The notes under the pieces are model-generated. The model was given only the letters and a program-made list of their open reading frames with translations. It searched no databases and was not told the origin of the DNA. The translations under genes and the position numbers were made by a program. From Devriesea agamarum (GTDB lineage Bacteria; Actinomycetota; Actinomycetes; Actinomycetales; Dermabacteraceae): a DNA stretch of 64,000 bases. The stretch covers positions 930,001-994,000 of the forward strand of contig NZ_LN849456.1 in NCBI RefSeq assembly GCF_900070355.1, read 5' to 3'. Position 1 is the stretch's first letter; each line of letters starts with the position of its first letter. Below, piece by piece: positions 37,406 through 47,075 of this stretch.

Positions 37406-37816
37406 TTGTTTTATCGATCCGGCGAACGTGATGGACCCCGGTGCGAGGCAGACGCCTCAACGATTCCGACGATGTCCTGCCCCACCCGGGAAGTATTCAC
37501 GCGGGTGGGTGAACGGTGGACCGCCCTGGTCATCCTGGCTCTTACGGACGGACCGCTTCGCTTCAATGCCTTGCGTCAAGCTGTGGATGGGGTGACCCAG
37601 AAGATGCTCACGCAAACACTGCGGTCGATGGAACGCGATGGTTTCGTTACCCGCACGGTGACCCCCACCGTGCCAGTGTCAGTGGAGTACGAACTCGTCC
37701 CTTTGGGGCATCGCCTGGCAACTCCAATCACTGAGCTGCACACCTGGGCTTACCAACACATCAGCGATATTCCGACGGCGCGTATCAGCTACGACCGATC
37801 GGCAGACCGTAGCTGA
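37406..37816 (+). CDS. HxlR-family transcriptional regulator
   Basis: A winged-helix protein with the HxlR pattern: CPTREVFTRVGERWTALVILAL, DGPLRFNALRQAVDGVTQKMLTQTLRSMERDGFV and VPVSVEYELVPLGHRL. The single Cys before the first helix is kept, as in redox- or aldehyde-sensing members. The frame begins with TTG at 37406; an ATG at 37472 would give 114 residues and is equally possible, since no clear ribosome site is visible. It probably controls the divergent zinc alcohol dehydrogenase gene. Confidence 0.82.
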   Translation: MFYRSGERDGPRCEADASTIPTMSCPTREVFTRVGERWTALVILALTDGPLRFNALRQAVDGVTQKMLTQTLRSMERDGFVTRTVTPTVPVSVEYELVPLGHRLATPITELHTWAYQHISDIPTARISYDRSADRS

Positions 37817-37896
37817 CGCACCAACCTCATCTGCGTAGTCCCCGGCCATTTCTCGCCAGCCGACTAAAAACGACCAATAACCATCTGCTACCGCTC

Positions 37897-38880
37897 TCAG
37901 AAGTCTACGGAGACGCCGAGGCCCTGCTCGCGCGCAGCTTTGACCACCTGGGAGGCACAGACAATATCCAGTACGGCAGAACCCACACTGTCGAAAACGG
38001 TGATGTGTTCAGAGTGTGAGCGCCCGGGCTGCACACCCCGCGCGATGAGCCCAAGATCGATGCAATCTTCGGCGCGAATCGTACCGCGCTCAATCGGGCC
38101 GATTAGATCGCCCGCTTCCGCCAGCGCGTCCTGGGTATCCACGGCGATGCGTTCGGCTCGTGCCATGAGGCGTTCGGGGAGTTCAGCCATCTCCGGAGTG
38201 TAGGAACCAATGCCATTGACGTGGCATCCCGGAGCGACCCGGTCGCCGTCGAACACTGCGTCGCGCGAAATCGTGACCGCGGTAATCACGTCGGCACCAT
38301 CAATCGCTTCATCCGCAGTCCGGGCAGCTTTGATACAACAACCCGAATCCTTAAAACGCTTCTGCTGAGCGTCAGCAAAAGCCCGGGCGCGTTCCACATT
38401 GAGGTCGCAGACACGAACTTCGGTCAGCTCCCGCACTGTCAACATCGCTTCAAGCTGGGAGGCCGCCTGTCCACCGGTTCCGATAAGCGCACCGATGCGG
38501 GCATCCTTGCGGGCGAGCAGTTCGGTAGCCGCGCCTTGCACCGCGCCGGTTCTTACTTTGGTCAGCGCGGTGCCGTCGATCAACGCCTCCATGAGACCGG
38601 TGCGACCGTTCATCATGATGACTTGGGCAGGTACGACGGGAAGATCTCGCTGAGAATTATCAGGGAAAACTCCCACGATCTTGATCCCCAGTCCCTCGAT
38701 ATCTGGAACGCTCGCGGGCATGAATAGGGCCTGACCTGGGACCTCGGGGATGTCGATATTGGTGCGCAGCGGGACCCGGGCTTTACCTTCGGAATGAAGC
38801 TTCAGCGCGTGCAGGCAGCAGTCGATCGCTGACCGCATCGGTAAAAGAGTTTCAACTGATTGAGAATCAATGAGCAGCAT
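37897..38880 (-). CDS. Ornithine cyclodeaminase / mu-crystallin family protein
   Basis: A 327-residue NAD(P)-binding protein. Signs are ALTKVRTGAVQGAAT, the Rossmann stretch IGALIGTGGQAASQLEAM, and VTAVTISRDAVFDG. Family members include ornithine cyclodeaminase, alanine dehydrogenase, ketimine reductase and tauropine-type dehydrogenases; sequence does not decide. The start overlaps the end of the TauE/SafE gene by 14 bp, so the permease and the enzyme are coupled and probably handle the same or a related compound. Confidence 0.85.
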   Translation of the reverse strand: MLLIDSQSVETLLPMRSAIDCCLHALKLHSEGKARVPLRTNIDIPEVPGQALFMPASVPDIEGLGIKIVGVFPDNSQRDLPVVPAQVIMMNGRTGLMEALIDGTALTKVRTGAVQGAATELLARKDARIGALIGTGGQAASQLEAMLTVRELTEVRVCDLNVERARAFADAQQKRFKDSGCCIKAARTADEAIDGADVITAVTISRDAVFDGDRVAPGCHVNGIGSYTPEMAELPERLMARAERIAVDTQDALAEAGDLIGPIERGTIRAEDCIDLGLIARGVQPGRSHSEHITVFDSVGSAVLDIVCASQVVKAAREQGLGVSVDF

Positions 38881-39799
38881 GAGGGGCCACCTTTTCGAGT
38901 GTCGAGTCGTCTTCGTTCACGAAACCTTCGGAGGGGTTGCGTGCTGCACGCCACGCCATGAACATCGTGATTGCAGAGTACAGCAGCACGGCGACCACCA
39001 CCCATTTGATTCCAACGGTTGGAAGGCTCGTCACCAGGAAGACGGCGACCAGAACGCCGATGACCCCGAAGATAGCGGAGATCAACGTAATTTTTCGGGC
39101 GTATGAATTCAGGCGGATAAACTCGGATGACCCGATTGGAACCGAGACGGCGCAGGCTCCCATCATGATGGGGAATGCCGCCACTGGGTTCATACCCAAG
39201 GCATATATGGTGGCCATGGTCAGGGCATAGGAACCAATCCCCACATTATTGAGCGCACCGTAGACAAACATCAAAATGGCGGCAATTACGAGTTTCCCAG
39301 CTGGAAGCTCGGTGATAACACCCTGTGACGGAATAATGTTGAGCAGGCTAGCCACAATCAGAAGCGACGCGATCACAAGACCAGTTGCTATCAGCATACG
39401 AATGGTATTGATCGGTAGTTTCACAACAAAACGAGGGCCGATGTAGGCGCCGACAGTCTGGGCCACGATGAGGGTCAAAAGCGTCGCCATGCCCACGTCG
39501 ACCGTCGTGATATAGGCGATCGCCATGGCGAAAACCGGGATGACACACTGGGCGTTCAGGGTGCCGGGGAGTCGGCGATCGTCAACCCATTTGAGTTTTC
39601 GATAAAGAACAGTGGAAATCGCAAAGTCAGAAATTCCAAAGGTGGAGAGAAAGTAGATGATCGTAGACGACAAGCATTGCGCTACCGTGTTCCCGGGCTC
39701 GGTTTTCAGGTCGCGGCGGTGAACCCAGAGGTTGCGAATAAACATCGCAGCAAAGAAGGCGTTAGCGGCAACAATAAGGAGGATGAGCAGGATCTTCAT
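38867..39799 (-). CDS. TauE/SafE-family permease
   Basis: A 310-residue protein with about eight hydrophobic helices in two halves, typical of TauE/SafE (sulfite, sulfoacetate or organosulfur anion export). Glycine/proline-containing pieces such as TVGAYIGPRFVVKL and FVYGALNNVGIGSYAL are the repeated family motif. It is the first gene of a pair with the cyclodeaminase-like gene and lies 175 bp downstream of dmsD on the same strand. A link to sulfur compounds produced or used with the Dms enzyme is possible but unproven. Confidence 0.82.
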   Translation of the reverse strand: MKILLILLIVAANAFFAAMFIRNLWVHRRDLKTEPGNTVAQCLSSTIIYFLSTFGISDFAISTVLYRKLKWVDDRRLPGTLNAQCVIPVFAMAIAYITTVDVGMATLLTLIVAQTVGAYIGPRFVVKLPINTIRMLIATGLVIASLLIVASLLNIIPSQGVITELPAGKLVIAAILMFVYGALNNVGIGSYALTMATIYALGMNPVAAFPIMMGACAVSVPIGSSEFIRLNSYARKITLISAIFGVIGVLVAVFLVTSLPTVGIKWVVVAVLLYSAITMFMAWRAARNPSEGFVNEDDSTLEKVAPHAAH

Positions 39800-39974
39800 G
39801 AGGGGTCTTCATCTCTAGTTGGGGACACACCCATTCCATCCAACACAGAGACATAAAACTAGGACCTATGTCCTCTTTTCGCCCCATAGCCTCACCTTGA
39901 CATATGGCACTGGGCACACCCGGACTAGTAGTCCCGGCAGGCCCAGCGCCGGCAAAGCAAAAACTGGTATTGAT

Positions 39975-40679
39975 TTATTGCCCGTCAGATTGAACCAGGA
40001 ATTCCTGAAGGCTGCTTTCTAACTCCCTCAGCATTATCCCGAGTGCACCGTACAGGCCGTCTGGATCATGCTCGCCAAGGCCTCGGATGATCTCCGGAAG
40101 GAAGGCCGATACGTGATCTCGGTAAAACGCCCTGAGGTCACCCATCACAAGATCCAGTTGAGCATTATCGCCTGCCGCACTAGTTTGCGCCGCACGATCC
40201 CACAACAAACCCATGAAATGTAGTTCGAGCCCGATATGGTCGTCCGGCTCGGTGAGCAGGCGCGGAGCCTGCACACCCCACCGGTCATAAAAGGCACGCA
40301 CCTCAGCCGTTGATGGCTCGAAGAGTAGGTGCTCCCGGCTGGTGTACACCGACTCATATGGGGTCACCAAAACATGCCCTGGACCGGTAAATAATAGGTC
40401 GTAGGTGGCGGCCAAGGTGTCCAATGCGTGTTCGTCCCCGGCATCGGGGAGTTTAGCAAGAAGCTGCTCGGCACCCTTTTGCGACGCAAGTGGCCACTCA
40501 GCCAGGAGATGCTGACGGAGCTCCGTAACTAACTGGCTATCCAGCGGGGCTAGCAGTAACCGTGCCAGCAGAAGGCAGCCGCCCCCAAGGGCATCACATG
40601 CGGACGGGGTGATATCTGGGCCGGAATTTGGTGACACCTGCCAAGGCGTTAGCACCGATTCACATCCCCAATCTCGCAT
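39975..40679 (-). CDS. dmsD: DmsD/TorD-family molybdoenzyme chaperone
   Basis: A 234-residue all-helical protein of the TorD/DmsD (NarJ-like) family, which binds the twin-arginine leader of the catalytic subunit and guards cofactor loading. The family pattern is seen in TPYESVYTSREHLLFEPSTAEVRAFYDRWG and DDHIGLELHFMGLLWDRA. The ATG at 40679 overlaps the dmsC end by 20 bp; the longer open frame to 40832 is inside dmsC and not used. Last gene of dmsABCD. Confidence 0.87.
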   Translation of the reverse strand: MRDWGCESVLTPWQVSPNSGPDITPSACDALGGGCLLLARLLLAPLDSQLVTELRQHLLAEWPLASQKGAEQLLAKLPDAGDEHALDTLAATYDLLFTGPGHVLVTPYESVYTSREHLLFEPSTAEVRAFYDRWGVQAPRLLTEPDDHIGLELHFMGLLWDRAAQTSAAGDNAQLDLVMGDLRAFYRDHVSAFLPEIIRGLGEHDPDGLYGALGIMLRELESSLQEFLVQSDGQ

Positions 40680-41598
40680 ATGCGGAGTAGAACAGTTCTC
40701 GCCCGATGACTTCACCGGCAAAAACACAGATGAATGCGACAATAACAAACTGCAGCATCCATCCCCATGCGGTTCCCTTCGCTTGGCCTCGGGTAGAGCG
40801 CAGGCGATAAAGCGCATATCCGAGCAGAGCAATTCCGATCAGAGATAGCCCGATCCGCAAAAGTACCCACAGTCCGGCGTATTCCGTCATCACCGCCAGT
40901 GAGGTTTGTGCCGCCCGTGAGGACTCAGCGTTCAGCGAGGCCAACTGAGCCACCGTAATCAGCACGATAAACGCGAGCATCACCATGGCGGCGATTAACA
41001 ACCAGGTGAGGGTTGAAATCACCATTCCGGTCAGTTCATCGCCCATCTCATCGTCTTTGGAGCGGCGAACCCGAAGGCGGACTATAAGCGCTGTCGCCAC
41101 AGCCATGCAGCCGAGCAAACCGGTGGTGGCAAAGAACGATGCCGGAGTTTCCCAAGTGTTCCACGCGGGAACGGTAGGCAGCAGATAGAGCGAAGCCATA
41201 GCGGCGACCAGCACAATTCCAAGAATCGCCGTAATCGCCGCAAGGACCTGACGAACAAATGGGGTGAGCCACCTAAAGTACTGGCACAGGGCATAGACAC
41301 CACCGACGACGGCGAACAAAACCCCGGCCAATATCTCTCTGGACATCCCTGAAGACGTCAAGTGATTCATGGCGTTCATTGCATTCATGGGGTTACCCAG
41401 GTGCAAGAAGGATCCGGCAAACCCGAGGATCAGCGTGACGCCCACCGCGTACACCGCAATATCGCTGATGCGTTCGATGGCGGCCACGGGCCAGCGGGTA
41501 CGTCCAACCACATTGACCACGCCCAGCGCCAAGAAGGCACCGACACTCATTTGCCCCAATATTGTGAAGATCAGAAGGGGAATTTCCGTCAGATGCAT
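40660..41598 (-). CDS. dmsC: DMSO reductase membrane anchor subunit DmsC
   Basis: A 312-residue membrane protein with eight predicted helices, starting at the ATG at 41598, 7 bp after dmsB; the long upstream open frame is inside dmsB. EIPLLIFTILGQMSVGAFLALG and HLGNPMNAMNAMNHLTSSGMSREIL are characteristic of DmsC, which takes electrons from menaquinol and anchors DmsAB. The C-terminal FAGEVIGRELFYSAYARLGM also fits the family. Confidence 0.92.
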   Translation of the reverse strand: MHLTEIPLLIFTILGQMSVGAFLALGVVNVVGRTRWPVAAIERISDIAVYAVGVTLILGFAGSFLHLGNPMNAMNAMNHLTSSGMSREILAGVLFAVVGGVYALCQYFRWLTPFVRQVLAAITAILGIVLVAAMASLYLLPTVPAWNTWETPASFFATTGLLGCMAVATALIVRLRVRRSKDDEMGDELTGMVISTLTWLLIAAMVMLAFIVLITVAQLASLNAESSRAAQTSLAVMTEYAGLWVLLRIGLSLIGIALLGYALYRLRSTRGQAKGTAWGWMLQFVIVAFICVFAGEVIGRELFYSAYARLGM

Positions 41599-41605
41599 AG
41601 CAGCC

Positions 41606-42229
41606 TCACCCTCGATGTTCGTTCGCGATGTGGCCCGTGCCCCGACCGGACGGCTGTGCGTCCGGGTGGGGATGAACCACGAGATTCGGATGGGTAATCG
41701 ATGGCGACGGCAACGGTTCAACCCCCGCTTCACGCCCATATTTACGGCGCAAATCCTCAGCTTCTCCATAGTCGAGCGCGCGGCTCGGGCACGCGGCCAC
41801 ACAGGCAGGGGTTTTGCCCGCGGCGATATAGTCCGCGCAGAAGTTGCATTTGCTCATGACCCCGGCTTCGGGGTTGAACTGCGGAGCCGAGTACGGGCAC
41901 GCCATCTCGCAGTAGCGGCATCCAATGCACACATTGGGGTCAACCGACACGATGCCGTCTTCCCCTTTATGCATGGCGGTAGTTGGGCACACTTTCACAC
42001 AGATCGGATCATCGCAATGGTTGCACGAGATCGACGTGTACACGGTGGTGACGTCCTGGTTGAAGGTGGCGTCGGCTCTCTGGGTGGTGCTTCCGGCGGT
42101 GTATTCGCGTACCCGGCGCCAATTCACCCCTTCAGGTAGATCATGTTTATCCTTGCACGCCATCTGGCACGCACTGCACCCCGTGCAGGCAGCCTGATTG
42201 ACGAAAAAGGCGAGCTGTCGGTATCCCAT
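41606..42229 (-). CDS. dmsB: DMSO reductase iron-sulfur subunit DmsB
   Basis: A 207-residue ferredoxin-type protein carrying four cysteine clusters for four 4Fe-4S centres: CTGCSACQMAC, CNHCDDPICVKVC, CIGCRYCEMAC and CNFC...CVAAC. It passes electrons from DmsC to DmsA. The last 35 residues are a variable polar tail. Directly follows dmsA (24 bp). Confidence 0.95.
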   Translation of the reverse strand: MGYRQLAFFVNQAACTGCSACQMACKDKHDLPEGVNWRRVREYTAGSTTQRADATFNQDVTTVYTSISCNHCDDPICVKVCPTTAMHKGEDGIVSVDPNVCIGCRYCEMACPYSAPQFNPEAGVMSKCNFCADYIAAGKTPACVAACPSRALDYGEAEDLRRKYGREAGVEPLPSPSITHPNLVVHPHPDAQPSGRGTGHIANEHRG

Positions 42230-42253
42230 ATGTTTCCTTTCACCCCGCCTGCT

Positions 42254-44725
42254 TTAGGCTTTGTCGACCTGAACAAGATTGGTGTGCTGAGCATTAGATT
42301 TTGAGGCTGCAGTCGGACGCTGGGATGTCAGCGTGTTAGTGCAACCTCCGATATCCACGCCGTCCTTATCCGGGGTGAACCACGCGCCTTGCGGAACGGA
42401 CACCACACCGGGTGCGATTCGCGGGGTCACGAATGCCTCGATGCGAATGCGGCCACGATCATTGAAGACCTCCACCGTGTCCCCCGGCTTTATCTCGCGT
42501 TCCTTAGCGTCCAGAGGATTGATCCACATGGACTGCGGATGCATTTCCTTGAGCCAGGCCACGTTTCCGTAGCTGGAGTGGGTGCGGCCTTTGAAATGGT
42601 GGCCAATCATCTGCAGGGGGTATTTTTCCTGCAAAGGATCACCCGGCATCTCCCAGGTGCGAATGAACTCGGGGATGGGAGTGAGCTCATCCCCCGGCGG
42701 GAGGATCCAGGTCTGCGCCATCTCCTGCACCACGGAGGAGTAGATTTCGATCTTCCCGCTCGGAGTGGGCAGCGGGTTCGCTACCGGGTCCTCTCGGAAA
42801 TTCTTGAGGGGAATCACCGAATCCAGTTTCTTTCGGAAGATCCCCTGCTTTTTCAAGGTGTCGTAGTCAGGCAGATCAGGAATGGTCTCCCGGGATAGTT
42901 CCACCAGGTGTTGCAGCCATTCCTCTTGGGTGCGGCCCTCAGTGAAATTGTCTTTTACGCCGAACCGTTCAGCGAGACTGGTCATCATCTCGTAGATGGT
43001 GCGGCAATCGAACAGAGGAGTAATTGCTTGGGAGGCCAGGATCGTGTACCCCATGTTGCCAGCCGACCCCTGTTTCACGAGGTCAGACTGTTCAGCGTTG
43101 GACACATCCGGGAGAAGGATATCCGCGTAGCGCGCAGAGGCCGTCATCTGGTTATCAATGACGACGATCATTTCCGCTTTGCTCTCATCTTGCAGCAGCT
43201 TGTGCGTTCGATTCACGTCGGCATGCTGGTTGATCAGGGCATTTGATCCGTAGTTCCAGATGAACTTCAGATCGGAGGAGATCTTGTCCGCGCCTTTAAT
43301 GCCGTCGGTCAGCGCCGTCATCTCGTGTCCACGCCGAATAGCTTCGGTCCACATGAAGAACGGCAGTGTCGCTTTCACCGGGTTCTCTCCCACGGGCATG
43401 GGAACCATCCCGAGGTTCGCCGAGCCCTCACGACATCCGGTGCCGCCACCGCTGATGCCGATCTGTCCGATCATTGCGGCGAGCGTCATAATGGCGCGCG
43501 AGGTGTTCTCCCCCGCGGCCTGACGCTGCGGCCCCCACCCTTGGTTGATGGAACACGGCTTCGCCTGCGCGATCTCACGCGCCAACTGTTCAATTCGCTG
43601 AGCGGAAATGCCGGTGATCGGAGCCGCCCATTGTGGAGTCTTGGCGATCTTGTCTCGGCCCTGTCCCATAACGTAGCTGCGGTACGAACTTCCGGCGGGC
43701 GCCCCGGCTGGGAGATGCTGCTCATCAAATCCGACGGTGTAGGTGTCGAGGAATTTTTGGTCGATGAGGTTCTCTGAAATCAGCACGTGGGCTAGTGCGG
43801 CGACTAGAGCAGCGTCAGTTCCGGGGCGAATCGGAATCCACTCATCGGCGAGGTTCATCGCGGTTTCGGAGTACCGAGGATCGATCACGATCACTCGGTG
43901 CCCGCTGCGGCGTTTGACCTCTTGGGTCACAAACACCTCGCCGCCGCCGCTCATCCGCGTTTCGTGCGGATTGTTACCGAACATCACCACGAGCTTCGCG
44001 TTCGCGGTGTCGTCATTGGAGTTGGAATCCATCCACTGGCCGTACTGGTAGTTCATACCCTCGGTAATGCAGCCAGTCGAGTAGTCCCCATACTGGTCAA
44101 GGCTTCCGCCGATGAGATTCATGAACCGCGCGATGATGCTCTTGCCGGGAGGCCACGATGCGGTGACGGTACCGCCAAGAACACCGGTACCGTAGTTTAT
44201 GAAAACAGATTCGTTGCCATATTGCTTAATGATGCGCCGAAGTTCTCGCGCGATGTGGTCGTATGCTTCATCCCACGTAATCCGACGGAACTTTCCTTCA
44301 CCGCGTTTACCCACCCGTTTCATCGGGTACTTAAGACGGTCAGGGTTATAAATGCGTTGCCGAATAGAGCGGCCTCGCACGCAGGCACGCACCTGCTGAG
44401 TGCCGAGTTCGTTATTGCCAGTCGGATCGGGTTCGATCCTCACGATCTGGCCGTTGTCCACCCGCATGAGCAGCGGGCATCGAGATCCGCAGTTCACGTT
44501 GCAGCTGGACCAGATCAGTTTCCCGAAGTCGGCCTTAGCTACGGGCTGGTCCTGACCGTGCCGCGGCAACAGGCCGCATGAGCTAAGACCTAGCGCCCCG
44601 GCAGCGCTTCCTCCGGCAATCCCCGACCAGAAAAGAAAGGACCTTCGAGAGGCCTTTGTTGCGGTATGGGCAACCTCATCCGGCGCATTAGTCCGGAGGT
44701 CGGGCAATGGTGAACGCTCAGGCAC
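42254..44725 (-). CDS. dmsA: DMSO reductase-type molybdopterin catalytic subunit DmsA (Tat-exported)
   Basis: An 823-residue molybdopterin oxidoreductase. The Tat leader has the twin arginine at 27-28 (SRRSFLFWSG) and a hydrophobic stretch. FeS cysteines are 75, 79, 83 and 115. Ser216 in QYGDYSTGC is in the place of the Mo-binding serine of DmsA, which favours S- or N-oxide reduction over nitrate (Asp) or formate (Cys/Sec). It works outside the membrane with DmsBC. Dimethyl sulfoxide, methionine sulfoxide, trimethylamine oxide or selenate are all possible substrates. Promoter region 44726-44835 shows no clear FNR palindrome. Confidence 0.92.
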   Translation of the reverse strand: MPERSPLPDLRTNAPDEVAHTATKASRRSFLFWSGIAGGSAAGALGLSSCGLLPRHGQDQPVAKADFGKLIWSSCNVNCGSRCPLLMRVDNGQIVRIEPDPTGNNELGTQQVRACVRGRSIRQRIYNPDRLKYPMKRVGKRGEGKFRRITWDEAYDHIARELRRIIKQYGNESVFINYGTGVLGGTVTASWPPGKSIIARFMNLIGGSLDQYGDYSTGCITEGMNYQYGQWMDSNSNDDTANAKLVVMFGNNPHETRMSGGGEVFVTQEVKRRSGHRVIVIDPRYSETAMNLADEWIPIRPGTDAALVAALAHVLISENLIDQKFLDTYTVGFDEQHLPAGAPAGSSYRSYVMGQGRDKIAKTPQWAAPITGISAQRIEQLAREIAQAKPCSINQGWGPQRQAAGENTSRAIMTLAAMIGQIGISGGGTGCREGSANLGMVPMPVGENPVKATLPFFMWTEAIRRGHEMTALTDGIKGADKISSDLKFIWNYGSNALINQHADVNRTHKLLQDESKAEMIVVIDNQMTASARYADILLPDVSNAEQSDLVKQGSAGNMGYTILASQAITPLFDCRTIYEMMTSLAERFGVKDNFTEGRTQEEWLQHLVELSRETIPDLPDYDTLKKQGIFRKKLDSVIPLKNFREDPVANPLPTPSGKIEIYSSVVQEMAQTWILPPGDELTPIPEFIRTWEMPGDPLQEKYPLQMIGHHFKGRTHSSYGNVAWLKEMHPQSMWINPLDAKEREIKPGDTVEVFNDRGRIRIEAFVTPRIAPGVVSVPQGAWFTPDKDGVDIGGCTNTLTSQRPTAASKSNAQHTNLVQVDKA

Positions 44726-44835
44726 GGCACTCTCCTATTGGGCAAAGGGATAACGCCTCAACAGTGTCATGAGCTTGGGAACCGCATTAAGGACTTTCGT
44801 CCGTCAACTAACGTATTTTCAGTATGACTCGTCCC

Positions 44836-45429
44836 TCATTTGAGTTTGGCATAGTTCAGCTGCGGCTGACCTGTTTCCGCGGCAACAAAAATCAACGCCA
44901 AACGGTCCAATGCTCGATACGGCTGAGGGGCCCCTCCGCAGGTTCCTCGATTTTGAATGCGATGCGCCAGTTCGCCGATCTGGGACACCGAATCCGCTCG
45001 AGCTTCTCGGGCTGCATCGGCATTGTATTCGCGCCAGGCATCCGCTTCCGCATCGATTGATTCGGCCAGTGCCTGGATATCTCTTGCCAACGCCTGATCG
45101 GGCCTTGCTGCTGCCGCAATGCGCTCCCACCCCGGATTGTGCGTGCGTCCTGCCGTCAGCATCCACCGTCCGAGAACGTACAGGTCCACTGAATATCCGG
45201 CTTCTTCGCCCCAGCGCCATTCCAGGGCATCACGAAGCTCATCTCCAGCGTCACTCAGAATCCACGCGCGAAAATCCTCATCACATTCACCGATAATTTT
45301 CGCTACCGCTCGCCAGCCGCGAGCGCGCCGCTGAGCGATATCTGCCAGTCGCAGGAGGCCGGCTTCCCAATCGTCACGGCGGCCGGCGGGATGCACGCTG
45401 GGACGCGATGCCTGATCCATGGGTTCCAT
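44836..45429 (-). CDS. Hypothetical helical protein upstream of dmsA
   Basis: A 197-residue soluble protein, mostly helical, rich in Ala, Arg, Asp, Glu and Trp (for example RRARGWRAVAKIIGE and EWRWGEEAGYSVDLYVLGRW). No signal peptide, membrane segment, cysteine cluster or known motif. It is on the same strand as dmsABCD, 110 bp upstream of dmsA, and could belong to that transcript or stand alone. I do not recognise the family. An ATG at 45420 is an alternative start. Confidence 0.6.
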   Translation of the reverse strand: MEPMDQASRPSVHPAGRRDDWEAGLLRLADIAQRRARGWRAVAKIIGECDEDFRAWILSDAGDELRDALEWRWGEEAGYSVDLYVLGRWMLTAGRTHNPGWERIAAAARPDQALARDIQALAESIDAEADAWREYNADAAREARADSVSQIGELAHRIQNRGTCGGAPQPYRALDRLALIFVAAETGQPQLNYAKLK

Positions 45430-45543
45430 TTTGTCACCGCGTGATCCCAGCCCTATATGCCACCCGCATAGCCCACAGCCCGACGCGCAAGACGAGGCAC
45501 GCCAGCAACAATCTGTCTGCTTCTACAGCCGTAGCCGACCGGT

Positions 45544-46902
45544 TTAATCCTCCGGGGTCTCGGTTGGCGCCCGATAGTCGTCGGGCAAATCCGGAGTTGG
45601 AGCACACCGGGCATCGTGGACGAGAACACTGGACAGCGTCGGCGGTTCCTGGTCCGCATACGCGTCCCCGATTATCTCGATCAGTAATTCATCGACGGCA
45701 ACGGGTTCGGCGAGACGGTGGATGCGCCGCACCCCGATCGTGTGACCGCTAGCAATTTCGCGTCCGTCCGAGGTGATCACGCGGTGTTCAAGCACCGCCT
45801 GCCCGCGGCGAAGATCCTCCCGCAGTTCGACATGGTCACACACCGTGCCCTGGGGAAGATGCGCGCGCCACCTGTAGGGATGGGCGTTGCCATCATCGTG
45901 AAGGGCTCGCTGCGGCTCAGCTTGGATTTGGTCGCTGTGCTTGGGGGCGATACTCGCCTGCACCGGGCTGCCGAACCGGGCGTCCAGTGCCGCGCGCCAT
46001 TCCCTCAGGCGAGTGAGGTCCGCGGAATCTATCCGGCCGCGACGGTCCGGAGGAATGTTGAGAAGCAGATTTGCTCCCAGCCCTAGCGAACGGTCGTGAA
46101 TCGCGAGCAGGTGCTGGAGGCTCTTCGGCTCATCATCGGGATGCCAGAACCATCCGCGACGTACCGACACATCGCATTCCGGCGGTATATATGCCTGTTC
46201 GCCGAGCATCACCACATCGTCGTCATAGTTATTGAGATCGGTGCGATCGGTGACGTAGGTGCAGGGGTCAGAGGCCAGGCCGTCCTCGTTACCGACCCAG
46301 CGGATTGTCGCGGGCCCCATGTTGAAGATCATCGCCTGCGGCTGGGTCTGCTCGATCAACTCGCCGATTCGATTCCAGTCATAGGAGCGTCCCGCAGATC
46401 CCGCCCCGTCGAACCAGATCTCGGTCAGCTCGCCGTAGTTGGTGCACAGCTCGCGCAGCTGACGCAGGTAGAACTCGTCGTACTCCGTCGGGTTCTCATA
46501 GCAGGGGGCGTTGCGGTCCCAGGGAGAAAGGTAGATGCCAAAACCCAGGCCGTAGCGGCGGCATGCGCGTTCGAGCTCACCGACCAGATCTCCCCGCCCG
46601 CCGCGCCAGGGTGAGGACGCGACCGAGTAGTTAGTGGTCTCCGTAGGCCATAGGCAAAACCCGTCATGGTGTTTAGCCGTTAGGACGACGTAGCCGGCGC
46701 CTAGCTCTGCTGCAACCCGAGCCCACTCGTCAGCGTCTAAGTCGGTCGGGTTGAAGGTGTCTGCTGGTAGGGTGCCGTCACTCCATTCCTGACCGTGAAA
46801 AGTATTGATTCCGAAGTGGAAAAACACTCCGTATCCGGTCTGCTGCCAGGCGAGCTGTGAAGGGGTTGGGCGGGGTCGCACATCCGATGGGCCAGTACTC
46901 AT
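45544..46902 (-). CDS. Alpha-L-fucosidase, GH29 family
   Basis: A 452-residue glycoside hydrolase. The front domain contains GYGVFFHFGINTFHGQEW, AKHHDGFCLWPTETTNYSV and the nucleophile Asp165 in EIWFDGAG, as in GH29. The C-terminal about 130 residues form a beta domain. No signal peptide, so the enzyme is probably cytoplasmic and acts on imported fucosides. No fucose transporter or catabolic genes are adjacent. It diverges from mqo with 173 bp between. Confidence 0.9.
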   Translation of the reverse strand: MSTGPSDVRPRPTPSQLAWQQTGYGVFFHFGINTFHGQEWSDGTLPADTFNPTDLDADEWARVAAELGAGYVVLTAKHHDGFCLWPTETTNYSVASSPWRGGRGDLVGELERACRRYGLGFGIYLSPWDRNAPCYENPTEYDEFYLRQLRELCTNYGELTEIWFDGAGSAGRSYDWNRIGELIEQTQPQAMIFNMGPATIRWVGNEDGLASDPCTYVTDRTDLNNYDDDVVMLGEQAYIPPECDVSVRRGWFWHPDDEPKSLQHLLAIHDRSLGLGANLLLNIPPDRRGRIDSADLTRLREWRAALDARFGSPVQASIAPKHSDQIQAEPQRALHDDGNAHPYRWRAHLPQGTVCDHVELREDLRRGQAVLEHRVITSDGREIASGHTIGVRRIHRLAEPVAVDELLIEIIGDAYADQEPPTLSSVLVHDARCAPTPDLPDDYRAPTETPED

Positions 46903-47075
46903 GACTCCATCGTGTCAGACATCGGATGAGTTGTGCACCGGATCATCGGGACTCGCCGAGGCACCGTGTCCGCTAGCTCACAGCACACGTATAACGACTA
47001 CCCGAGATCTTCCGAACACTCTGTCAGCTAAAGGCGATTAGAATTACCGGGTAGACATCGGAAGGAGCCGAACGG

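Noticed and set aside
44726-44835. FNR-type operator before dmsA
   Set aside because: No TTGAT-N4-ATCAA-like palindrome is present.
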